Shown here one piece after another: positions 1-8,929 of a stretch of DNA of 20,770 bases. Source of the DNA: Elysia marginata (taxonomy: Eukaryota; Mollusca; Gastropoda; Plakobranchidae); the NCBI GenBank assembly GCA_019649035.1, contig BMAT01002452.1, positions 460,479 to 481,248 of the forward strand. Reading direction: 5' to 3'. The position numbers and the translations under genes were made by a program. The notes under the pieces were generated by a model, which did no database searches, was not told the DNA's origin, and was given only the letters and a program-made list of their open reading frames with translations. Numbering within the stretch: the stretch's first letter is position 1; each line of letters starts with the position of its first letter.

Positions 1-1330
1 CAGAGGTGTCATGTTAGCCTCTGTCTCTTCGATCACAGAAAAAAAAATCCAAACGCAGTACTGTCGAAATTGTGGTAGTATACCCTAGACACTCTCTTGC
101 AAACGCGGCGAATTTGACTGAACACACGTGACTCATTTTCAACGTGTGCTGTGCTGTGGCCAATGGTTGTGGCCTCCAGGCCGACCTTTTGATCGCGCTA
201 TTATTCAATTCTGCAATGAAAAGTATTGGTCGACGTGTCCGATTGCACTTGGGAGGCAAAGGTCCATTGTATTGGTACTTGGGCCTAGCCTCTATAGTGG
301 CCTACCAACACTATCAATAGTACATGTATTGTTATCAGTGTCAGATAAGCCTTTACCCGCGGCATTTAGATCGTGCAAACAAGAAGATTGGTTGACCGGG
401 ATTGAACAGTGAACACACATGACCTAGATTAGAGATTACATGGCTTGTAATATACAACTTATACAAGCACAGCGTTAGATCTAAAACAGGAACATCTAAG
501 GTCAGAGATAAAAGAGATCAAAGTATTGACTGATGCGCACATTTTCCAAGTTCTTGGAGTAAAGATTAAAATTCGCAAACTAGATTGGAATTTGTGTTAG
601 GTGGCGCCGTAACGCGATGTGCTGGACGAATTAGATCTATGCACATTGCAGTATTTGATAGACGGGCTGTTCTAATTCAATTAATCTAAGATAAATATAT
701 ATTTATATTGTAAATTCAACTCTATGTACATTAATCCCAATACATTTGATCTTAACTTGTCACTGGGAGATCAATCAAGTCTTGCCCCAACATCCCTCCC
801 CTTTTTTTTACCTCAAGGAGGAAAAAAAAACACAACAAACGTAGACCCAAAAGTACATTAATTTCGCCTTTCCTTGCCAAACTGAGCTAACGCCTTTCAC
901 ATCACTTAAAAATGCAAATTATTACGAAATTGAACATGTTTTACTAAGCTGGCATGACGCCCAACAAAATAAGCTTGAATAAATTTCACAAGTTACCGAC
1001 TCATACAATGTACGCATACCCGACTAATTCACGCCTTTTCCTTTTTTTGTCTCTGCTTTCTCCCCATAAAACGTAGAGTCTTTTGTTTGAACCTAGACGT
1101 CGTGCAAAACCATAGCCTACTCTAACTTTACTCCGTAAAAAACATACATGTATCTGGAGACGTTCTCAATGCGAGGCCACCTAACCCAAATGTAAATTAT
1201 ATAAACTTGTGAACAAGTGTCGTTTGTAAATTGTATCATATCTTCCCACTTTTTGTATGAGTTAGAATCGAGACGGTCTAAACCCAAGCCAGTTAACCCA
1301 AACGTAACACACCTCTCATCCCGTATGTTT
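1..1330. other. Upstream non-coding DNA, no gene recognised
   Basis: The stretch is AT-rich and unique-looking. A GTG-started open frame (128-412, plus) and a short minus frame (14-259) have no recognisable domain and a length expected by chance. A TATA-rich segment lies near 690-712, and one TACATGTA palindrome occurs at each of 321-328 and 1145-1152. Nothing here indicates the neighbouring gene. Confidence 0.5.
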
Positions 1331-1404
1331 AACACTAGCGTGTAACTGTAAAGGGCCGGCCCTATAAGTGATCTTAGAGGGTCGGCCTTTTACACCCTAG
1401 TGTT
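1331..1404. repeat. Imperfect 74-base inverted repeat (hairpin)
   Basis: The outer 8 bases AACACTAG (1331-1338) pair perfectly with CTAGTGTT (1397-1404). After one mismatch a GTGTAA segment also pairs. The left arm then has about six extra bases, which look like a duplicated TGTAA unit. A GC-rich inner stem around GGCCGGCCCT pairs with AGGGTCGGCC, leaving a loop of about four bases (1369-1372). It could be a small foldback MITE or a structured element. No target-site duplication is clear. Confidence 0.7.
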
Positions 1405-1796
1405 GAAGATAGGAGGTGAGATATGTTCAGTTTTCGGTAGTGGGCTTCGATTACATAAAACTTCTAAAACTAGATTCTAGACAGCTTTTTTCCAGAACAA
1501 AGGATTTAAATATTTTTTAATATAACCACACATAGGTGTTGAACTTGTACGATAAACACATGAGCACAAAGGCACACAAATATAAAATAGGAAAAACTAA
1601 GATTAAATTTTATCAACAAATTTATGTTTGGGGCTAACTTGCGTGTTTGCAACTCAACTCAGAAACAGACCATGGCGTTCACATACTGGCATGCTAGAAC
1701 CAGTTTTACTTGCGCCTTTTCTCGCACGGGCACTCCGTGTAGCTTTAGCGAAACACCAGCCCGCCCTCGCTCTCTCCTCGGTGTCTATGTTGAGTT

Positions 1797-1814
1797 GTGT
1801 GTGTGTGTGTGTGT
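1797..1814. repeat. (GT)9 microsatellite
   Basis: An uninterrupted GT dinucleotide run within the GC-richer block upstream of SPEN. Confidence 0.95.
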
Positions 1815-2102
1815 TTATTTCTCCACTTCTCTGCTCCCCACCCGCCACAAACTCCTATTCAATGTTGAACTAAGCCTATGCCACCCCACCCCCTTTATTT
1901 TTGTTCTGTGCGTTTCACGCGGGCTCACAAGGTATTCACAGCTCTTTCAAACATAAACACATTCAGATCAGGCGGCACATCAAATGGGAAGCAAACACAC
2001 ACGTCTCCTACCTCCACCCCCAACTCCCTAGCGCTCCGCGCCGACCCTCCCTCTTTCTCACCCTTATTTTCCTTCACTGGGCGTAGAATGGCGCACACTC
2101 AT

Positions 2103-2116
2103 ACACACACACACAC
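2103..2116. repeat. (AC)7 microsatellite
   Basis: An uninterrupted AC run about 290 bases downstream of the GT run. The two are complementary, so they could pair in a transcript of this strand. Confidence 0.9.
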
Positions 2117-2542
2117 CCCAACTTCTGAATAACAGCGAACTTCCCAGTCAGGGCGAATACGTCGATCTAGCAGACCAACCGACCACCGTAGAAGAGAAGG
2201 GGGAGCACTCCCTCTCTCTCCCTGTCTTTCTACTTGTGAGGTGTTTTGAAACGATTTTCCTCTCCGGCATGGGCCGACAGAGAGCTCGAACTAAATCTAG
2301 AGTCTATTGCTAGGCCTAAAGCTCCAGGCCACGTTCAAATGTTTGGCGAAATAATTCGCTCAGCTGTGTTTCTTTTCGCAGAGAATCAACTCGGATAGAT
2401 AATAATCTAATCTAGCCTGGATATTATTCCCTTATTCTAGATCTACATATTATTCAAGCATTTGTTAGGTCTAGATTCTACACACCGAGTCAAGCTAGAT
2501 TACTTGTATAGGGCCCACACCAATAGAGTCTAGGCCTGCAGG

Positions 2543-2572
2543 TCTAGATCTAGATCTAGATCTAGATTCTAG
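2543..2572. repeat. (AGATCT)n / TCTAGA tract upstream of the SPEN exon
   Basis: About four consecutive TCTAGA units are followed by a slightly degraded TCTAG end. The unit is palindromic, so the tract can fold back on itself. Many isolated TCTAGA/CTAGAT copies lie in the flanking 2290-2590. Confidence 0.9.
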
Positions 2573-2594
2573 TTTACCTCTGCTGGGTTTAGGA

Positions 2595-2600
2595 TATAAA
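2595..2600 (+). promoter_or_regulatory. TATAAA-like motif upstream of SPEN
   Basis: A TATAAA hexamer sits about 240 bases upstream of the SPEN start codon, between the two AGATCT tracts. In AT-rich DNA the hexamer is common by chance, and large regulatory genes often have TATA-less promoters, so this is only a candidate. The GC-richer block at 1625-2290 is an equally plausible core promoter region. Confidence 0.15.
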
Positions 2601-2793
2601 TTACATGCATCTAGGTTCATTTAGGATGTTAAGAATCTAAATTTCATTGGCGTAGTTTGATCTTAAAAATAGTATTGGTAGGCTTCATTTGCCTATTTGT
2701 GATACAAGCGCCCTGGTTTTGTAGCCGTAGAGGCTACACATTTTCTGTCTTGTGTTGGCGTCACTACGGATCACTACAGCAGCTTTTTGAAGC

Positions 2794-2805
2794 ATGGAGA
2801 TTTAA
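2794..2805 (+). promoter_or_regulatory. Candidate upstream ORF 1 (M-E-I-stop)
   Basis: ATG GAG ATT TAA lies 32 bases upstream of the SPEN start codon. It would be in the 5' leader unless transcription starts, or a 3' splice site lies, between it and the start codon. With C at -1, G at -2 and A at -3 the context is fair, and +4 is G. Such ORFs can reduce ribosome flow to the main start. Function is inferred only from position. Confidence 0.4.
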
Positions 2806-2810
2806 CGCGT

Positions 2811-2825
2811 ATGGAAACCATGTAG
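2811..2825 (+). promoter_or_regulatory. Candidate upstream ORF 2 (M-E-T-M-stop) with nested AUG-UAG
   Basis: ATG GAA ACC ATG TAG ends 12 bases before the SPEN ATG. Its fourth codon is itself an ATG directly followed by TAG (2820-2825), a minimal start-stop element. Start-stop uORFs are known to stall or delay ribosomes in some animal mRNAs. Whether the mature leader contains it depends on an unmapped transcription start. Confidence 0.4.
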
Positions 2826-2837
2826 TTTGTCGGAGAA

Positions 2838-2920
2838 ATGGTACGTGAAACAAGATACTTGATTGTGCGAAATTTGCCAGAAAGTTGCTCAGAGGAGACA
2901 GTTATCGACCATTTCCAGAG
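2838..2920 (+). CDS. SPEN: First coding exon of a SPEN / Msx2-interacting protein (split ends) homologue, partial
   Basis: The 27 complete codons begin MVRETRYLIVRNLPE and end with VIDHFQ plus a split codon AG. Known family: vertebrate SPEN (MINT/SHARP) starts MVRETRHLWVGNLPE and continues to an EHFKR segment at the same position. By eye about 18 of 28 residues match, in register from the initiator Met. SPEN proteins are very large nuclear corepressors with N-terminal RRMs and a C-terminal SPOC domain, acting in Notch, nuclear-receptor and chromatin silencing. Here only beta1 (RNP2 region, LIVRNL) and helix 1 of RRM1 are present. The ATG has a good context (G at -3, G at +4). The exon ends at AG|GTAAGC, leaving phase 2, so residue 28 would be Arg if the next exon begins with A or G. 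The aromatic residue and the glycine of RNP2 are replaced by Ile and Arg. The rest of the protein must lie in exons beyond the window. The main doubt is whether this is the active gene or a diverged paralogue. Confidence 0.85.
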
Positions 2921-2926
2921 GTAAGC
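2921..2926 (+). other. 5' splice donor of SPEN coding exon 1
   Basis: The junction reads CAGAG|GTAAGC, close to the metazoan U1 consensus, and falls where SPEN homology stops. An in-frame TAA follows at once if the intron is read through, so splicing is required to continue the protein. Position, phase and homology all agree. Confidence 0.8.
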
Positions 2927-3053
2927 ATTGTAGTTTGTCTGTTCTGCCCAGCTAAATTAGGATATAGATCAGATCCCAAATCTAGATCTGGTACCAGATA
3001 TCTAGTTCTGACTCTAGACTAGTCCTATATAATTATATGTGTTCGACTGATAA

Positions 3054-3075
3054 CTAGATCTAGATCTAGATCTAG
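3054..3075. repeat. (CTAGAT)n tract downstream of the SPEN exon
   Basis: A 22-base run of the same six-base palindromic unit as at 2543-2572, now in the first intron. Further scattered copies occur at 2980-3190, so the coding exon sits inside a zone rich in this unit. Confidence 0.9.
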
Positions 3076-3240
3076 GTATATCGACCAATACATACAGTCT
3101 ATAGATAGATCTATCAAGTTCTCAGTTCTAGTTCCAGGGAAGATCCAACAGTAGAGTTAAGGTCTAGATCTAAATAGATTTATAAATCTAGTAGCAATTA
3201 GTAAGTGGGAACAAAAATTTCACCTATATTGAGGCCTCTA

Positions 3241-3692
3241 GGTAACTGAGGCCGTGACAAAAGGTCGTGACTCTGTCGGTTGTGATGGACAAAGTATAAG
3301 GCATAGCAAAGAAATTAAGACTGTCATTAATGATTAAAAAATCTCTAACCTTGCACCCCTTTTAAACTACATCATTTAGTTGTATCTATTAAGACCCTAT
3401 ATGGCTTTTAAAAGAAATGAAGGAAAAACAGCAGAATCTCTGTCAGTTGTGATGGTGGACAAAAATTTTCTCCTGCATCACAACCAAAAGATTTTGGGTG
3501 TGACCGTTTCTAATTCTATATTTCTTGGTCAATTCATTTAAGATTTATAACAGGGCGTTTTGATGCAATTTAAGAAAGTAATAACATCACATCATTATGG
3601 TACTATGGTTACTTTCTGTGTTATTTCTGAAAATACTTTGTCCTCTATCACATACGACAGATTTATGGCGTTTTGTCACTGCCTCAACTACC
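3241..3692. mobile_element. MITE-like non-autonomous element with terminal inverted repeats
   Basis: The left arm (3241-3297) and the reverse complement of the right arm (3633-3692) align over their whole length. They share GGTA, TGAGGC, GTGACAAAA, TCTGTCG, TGTGAT and GGACAAAGTAT in order, about 47 identities in 57 aligned bases, with one 3-base gap. Inside, a further direct copy of the GTTGTGATGG...GACAAA motif (3443-3464) and an inverted GCATCACAACC (3475-3485) give a symmetric internal structure. There is no coding capacity, and no clean target-site duplication was found. The structure is seen directly; the mobile origin is inferred. Confidence 0.65.
3247..3262 (+). repeat. 16-base repeat TGAGGCCGTGACAAAA, copy 1
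   Basis: This sequence near the left end of the inverted-repeat element recurs exactly at 8276-8291. One mismatch separates it from the inverted copy at 3671-3686. Confidence 0.85.
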
Positions 3693-3699
3693 ACCTGAG

Positions 3700-6600
3700 A
3701 TTTAGATATAAATCTAGACCCTTTTTTGTAAGTTAATAACAGTTTTTAAATTTAGGTCTACTGTGTACCTGCTCAGCTAGGGTGGTTCTGGAAGGCCTGT
3801 ACCCGAGTGTGGATAATTATATATAACCCTTCCAATGGCTCTGACCTATTTACACTTTGGGAAACATCAATCTATTCTGCATTTTTTTTTCCGCAAATTG
3901 AGTCTCTTTCTGTGGAATGATAGGAAAAATTATCTTACGCAGTTAACATATAAAGCTCTAAGACCACTTTTTATGCACAATGAATACTGCACCAAAAGGG
4001 AATGGGTAGTCTCAGAACCCTTGTAGTGATCAGAGGTAAATATAATTATCATCCATGATTCAACATTCAAAGCAAAAATAAACAAAAAAGTTATAATTGG
4101 CAAGCTCTAGATGTGTATAAAAATCTATACATGGATCAATCTACGCTAGGTAGTACATGTAATAGTAGATCATCTCTCTAAGCTTTTTTTTTTGTCTAAC
4201 TAAAAACTGCATGATCTTTGCCGACATTTCAAACTCTGAGGCTTGGTCCACAATTATGACAATATCACAGCGTTAATTCTAGAATGGGTTTTGCACAAAC
4301 TTTTATCATGAAGTTACCCACTTGATCAGCTAGGCACAGGCTATCTTAAACTTCAGGTACTTTAAATCAGCTATTTTAACCTAGCTCCACTACTTCCACT
4401 GAGGAAGGATTTCTACACAGGGGTGCCACCCCAACTTAAAAAGCCTAAATTTTACAGTGGCAAATTCTATCTGATATTTAGAATTAAAGGGTCATGTGCA
4501 ATGTGATGTAATGCATTAGTTTTACTTATTCATATGAAAAACATTATTTAGAAAATGAAAGTTAATGGAGAGTAATTTTTGGTTCAAATTAATAATGGCA
4601 CCCCAGTATGGAAATCCAGCATTAAAATGAATTGTGAGTAAACAGTTTACGAAATACTCTCTCAGTAAGTAAAAAAATTAAATGAAGCAATGCCACCAGA
4701 CTTGTCATATAAAGTGAATTCTATGTCATGATGGAAAAGTAGGCTTAGCAGTAGTACCAATATGGCATGTACACCTATTTAGTTTTCAATGTCAATTTCT
4801 CCCTAGTACTAAGTAGTAGTAATATAGTAGAAGTGTGACATATTAGTTTTTGTGTCATAATTTCCCTAAAGTTTTAGTTCTAAAAATGTAATTCCTGTAT
4901 GAAGGCCGATTAAACTGGCCAGCCGACACTTCGTAAACTTTTTTTACTGAAAAAAAATTTTGGCTCACATTTTATATGCCAAGGAAAAAAAACAGCATAA
5001 CTTTACTTTGTATAATTTACCTGATATTATTTATAATTATTTGAATGTGAGATGGCATGATCCATAATTAGATTGGTAGTAAGGGAACAAATAATTCTTT
5101 TATACCGGCAGGCTGTTAAGGTAGTTCATTATTTCTAAACTTATTTTTAAAGGTTACACAATAAAAGTAATGATTTTATTCAATCTTTCGGGTGCTTATA
5201 TGGTCCTACCATAATTTAGTAACAACGGGTTTTGATATCTATTGGAAAAAAACCTGACATACAATTCAGTTTTAGCTTAGATTTGAAATACATAAACTGA
5301 TATTGATTAAAATGTTCAATATTTTTTTTTTTATAATTTTAGGAGCATATATTATTTCTTATTGGTATTGTTGCATGTAATCTAAAACACTGAAAAGGTT
5401 TGAATCACAGATTTATTTTTTTATATATATTCTTTGATTTTGTGATGAATCCGGTGATGTACCATCAGGATTAAAATAATTTAAACAGCATTATGAAGTA
5501 GCAGCAAAGGGGCATACATACTGTAAACTTTTTGTAAATTCACTCCTGAGTTTCATTTTCAGAATGTTTCTGTAACTTTTTAAGGTACTACATTTTATCC
5601 AAATCAGGATAATTCATACATTTACTTCTTTAATCAATTAACTGGAGCTATTTTCAGATTCAGATTTTTCAGTCTTTGGTAACATACTGGTGGTGTAAAT
5701 ATTTAGATACTACTTTTACTGGTAGTTATATTTAGTTCTCTAGGGTTTTAATTTAAATATATCCGGATTGGATTGTCCTAGTTAGGCTTGTAAGCTATAA
5801 TTTTCTCTTACAAAAAGTTACAAACCCATCACATTTTGCACCAGAGAGCTTCAGACACTATGAAAACGCTTTTGTCTGAGTCATCATTTATGAGTTTGGG
5901 AATGTTCTTCTTTCATCATACCGTCACACATCTTTTTTGTTAGTGGTTCCTTTTTCGGTGTTTCTGTTCTTTTTTTTTGTGATTGGTAATGTTGCAAATT
6001 TATGCATTGAAACAGTTGGAATTAAAAATGTAAAATCTGTAAAAGAAAGCCATTGGCCCTGTCTAAAAAAAAGGCAAATATTTCTCGAATGTTTAATTTC
6101 AAATGTTATTACACGTCTTTGATTGAAGAAAGTTATGGTGTATCATCTTATATATCAAATAATGACAACATTCAAGGTCATAGCTTTTAAAAGTCAAACC
6201 GAGGAGAAAAAGATAGTAATATTAAATTGCTCTACCAAAGTGGCGGTTGTGTAAAAATATTGATAACAATTAAACTGCAAACTTTGAGCTAAGTTTAAAG
6301 TGCAAATTTATTAATTAGCTCTTGAATAAAGTTTAGTCAAAATTTGTTGTTTGGAAGGTTGGCTAGAATATTGCGACTTTTAAAAAAATTTTACTAATGA
6401 CACAGTGTAGCCGTAACTGAGCCAGACTAATGTATACATGTACCTTACACAATACCATACTAGTTAATACAACTTATTTTTTGTGCATATTTGTGATTTC
6501 TGATTGTCGGATCGTAGACTGTTTGACCTTACTCATTGTTCTCATGGTGAAACTTGATTAATAATCGATAATTTATTTTGTTGTTTATAATCGTGACTGA

Positions 6601-8270
6601 TAATCAATATGCACGTTTTAGGCAATTTGGTATCCATTATCTAGATCTAATTCGAAGAAGTCAAACAACGTACACGATTTAGTTTTTGAAGTCTTTGTGA
6701 TTTGTAAATTCTAGGATTGTCTTCCTGTGTATTCGTGTGTTTGTTGCTTATTTAAAAAAATATTGTTGAGCTTTGCTATTCTTTTACGTAGATGCAAACA
6801 TTTGGTCACCTGCTAAATATAAGCACGTATACCAATGAGGTTGCCATGGCGTGCCTGTTTGACTTACAAATTGTCGATAAGTATCTAAGTTCTAACTCCA
6901 TTTTAAGCTACGTCCCTTTTTATTCTATTTCCTTTGTGTCCGAGACAAAGGTTCGTGTTAGTCCTACAAATGGAAAAATGACACTGCCGTAAACTTTAGC
7001 CATGTGTGTCAAACTGTCATGTGACTAGTAGAACTAGCTAGTAGTAGAAGTATCTTTAAACATTGCATGTTGAATGTGTGTGTTGATTGGTAATTGTTAG
7101 GGGTAACACACGCTAATAATAGTCGATAGAAGACGTGCTTCACCTTTGTTTTCGGTCGTGTTTACAATTGGATTTACTCTCGTGGGATTGCCACTATTAG
7201 GTTTGTTGTGCTACCCCCTTGGGCTACTTTCGACTGCATGATATACCTACAGCAGATTTGTTTTGTTGAGGAAGCGATGTGTGTTGGTTAGTTATAATGT
7301 ATGTAGGAAGACTTGTCCATTTGATGAGAGACTTAAGTCGTGCCGGGTTTGCTTGTGATCCATCTAGCTTGTAGATCACACGAACAGACCACTGATCAAT
7401 CAAACTGTCACGAGCAAAACATGTCATACGTATAAACCAGACACGATTAGCGAGTATACTTGCAAGTGTATGTAACAGCAGCCACCATAAGGGTGTTTTT
7501 ACTCATTTAAAAATACGCGTACATTGTGCATAAATGTATTTTTCTTTTAGTTGGGATATATATCCTTATCACGTAGGTCAGCGCATGATGTTGCTGAAAT
7601 ATTAAAAAACGACTAACGCATCGACTGCACATTACCTGGGTTACACTTTATTTTGAAACGTCAAATTGCTAACTGCGTTCAATTTATAATTTGTACTTTT
7701 AAAATGAGCTTTCAGCACTAAAGATTTCGATTTTAATATTTATTACAGTGTCATATTTGTAGTTCACACAATACATATGCCTGTGTGAATTTGTGTTGGT
7801 ATGGCCAAGAATATTTTGTTCTGTTTTGTTTTCTAAAGGCCTTACCAGTGCGTACTACGGTACTAATCATAATCATGTGTGACGGGGGCGNGTGCACAAA
7901 ATGTTAAAGGTACACTTAGCAAAATGATGTGTAAAATCTAGTAAACTACAGTTAGGCTACCTTAGGTATTAATCGTCTAGATTTAAGATGAAAGTAAAAT
8001 TGCTTTTTCTTCCTTGTGCAGAATACTTTTACAAGTAATAGAGTATACGTGTGTATTTTAACGCACTTTAAGTCCACATAAAGTACTTGTATGTAGAAAA
8101 ACTCGAAGGCGTAAGTCTGACCTTTAGTAAGCCCTCATGACTTTCCTACTCGCCTCATCAATTGGTATCCTCCACCCCATCCTCTTCTCATTATAAAACA
8201 TGAAAGTGTGGGTTGTTTGTGCAAAAACCATGGCATCACATCCAAACTTTTAATAGCTTGTCAAAATTTT
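3700..8270. other. AT-rich presumed intron, no gene recognised
   Basis: The stretch has long T and A runs, scattered TACATGTA (4154, 6435) and ORFs no longer than about 67 codons without recognisable motifs. An ambiguous base occurs at 7891 in a G-rich patch. Around 6555-6610 there is a weak inverted similarity (TTGATTA...TAATCAA). I see no exon, RNA gene or transposon gene. Confidence 0.5.
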
Positions 8271-8351
8271 TTATCTGAGGCCGTGACAAAATGTCATTTT
8301 GCGTTACAAAAGACAACTCTTGGTACATAAGCATTATATTTTACGCTTGTC

Positions 8352-8547
8352 AGCATCATATTATAATTTTGAAAAGAAAATTTTTAATTCGAATATAACT
8401 CACAAAAAAGAGAAGTGGATTAATGTTTAAACCAAGCTATTATGGATACTCTTTAAAAAGAAACTTGTATCGTCAATATAAAGTTCCCATCTTTTGAAAT
8501 TCTTGTCAGAATCACTCTCGGCATAATGGGTTTTGTGCTCTAAATGT
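8352..8547 (+). repeat. Tandem segmental duplication, copy 1 (196 bases)
   Basis: It begins AGCATCATATTATAATTTTG and ends at CTCTAAATGT, immediately followed by copy 2. Outside two indels the copies differ at about one position, so the duplication is recent. Confidence 0.9.
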
Positions 8548-8786
8548 AGCATCATATTATAATTTTGAAAAGAAATTTTTTAATTCGAATATAACTCACA
8601 AAAAAGAGAAGTGGATTTATTAATGTTTAAACCAAGCTATTATGGATACTCTTTAAAAAGAAACTTGTATCGTCAATATAAAGTTCCCATCTTTTGAAAT
8701 TCTTGTCAGAATCACTCGACTTACAAAGTGTGACTTTTTTCGTGTCAGAATCACTCTCGGCATAATGGGTTTTGTGCTCTAAATGT
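8548..8786 (+). repeat. Tandem segmental duplication, copy 2 (239 bases)
   Basis: It is collinear with copy 1 but has four extra bases near 8614-8620 and 39 extra bases bounded by the 14-base direct repeat TGTCAGAATCACTC (8704-8717 and 8743-8756). Copy 1 has only one copy of that 14-mer. A deletion between direct repeats in copy 1, or an expansion in copy 2, therefore explains the size difference. A 61-codon minus-strand ORF here is incidental. Confidence 0.9.
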
Positions 8787-8929
8787 GTTCTGTCAAAATT
8801 ATTTGTTTTCAAAATGTTGCATTCAGCTCATAAAATTTTCAAGCGAGATTATATCCTATGTGACATAATGTTAGGGTGCTGAAATTTAGCCCCAAATCCT
8901 GACACGTCACGCGACCTTTTGCCATAGAC

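Larger units (their letters stand above)
1625..2290 (+). promoter_or_regulatory. GC-richer, CpG-containing block, probable SPEN promoter-proximal region
   Basis: This block stands out from the AT-rich flanks. It is visibly richer in C and CpG (for example around 2030-2045 and 2085-2095), has pyrimidine tracts and carries CA/GT microsatellites. It lies 550-1200 bases upstream of the SPEN coding exon on the same strand. ORFs of up to 110 codons here are low-complexity and overlap on both strands, so I do not call them genes. The promoter role is inferred from composition and position. Confidence 0.35.
8276..8924. mobile_element. Possible second, diverged member of the TGAGGC-ended element family
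   Basis: The left end (8276-8291) is identical to 16 bases at the left end of the 3241-3692 element. Near 8899-8924 an inverted sequence reads TGGCAAAAGGTCGCGTGACG on the minus strand. Apart from a 2-base insertion it closely follows the GTGACAAAAGGTCGTGAC of the first element. The two ends are in inverted orientation 649 bases apart and enclose the duplicated segment at 8352-8786. The inner arms diverge, so boundaries and identity are tentative. Confidence 0.35.

Noticed and set aside
1624-2132. Several plus-strand ORFs of 61-110 codons and an overlapping minus ORF upstream of SPEN
   Set aside because: They overlap one another, are driven by CA/GT repeats and pyrimidine tracts, and show no domain. 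The low stop density comes from GC-richer composition.
7797-7860. Possible SPEN exon 2 starting with TATGGC (Tyr-Gly)
   Set aside because: There is no AG acceptor directly before it, and the translation after Tyr-Gly does not resemble the RRM1 continuation.
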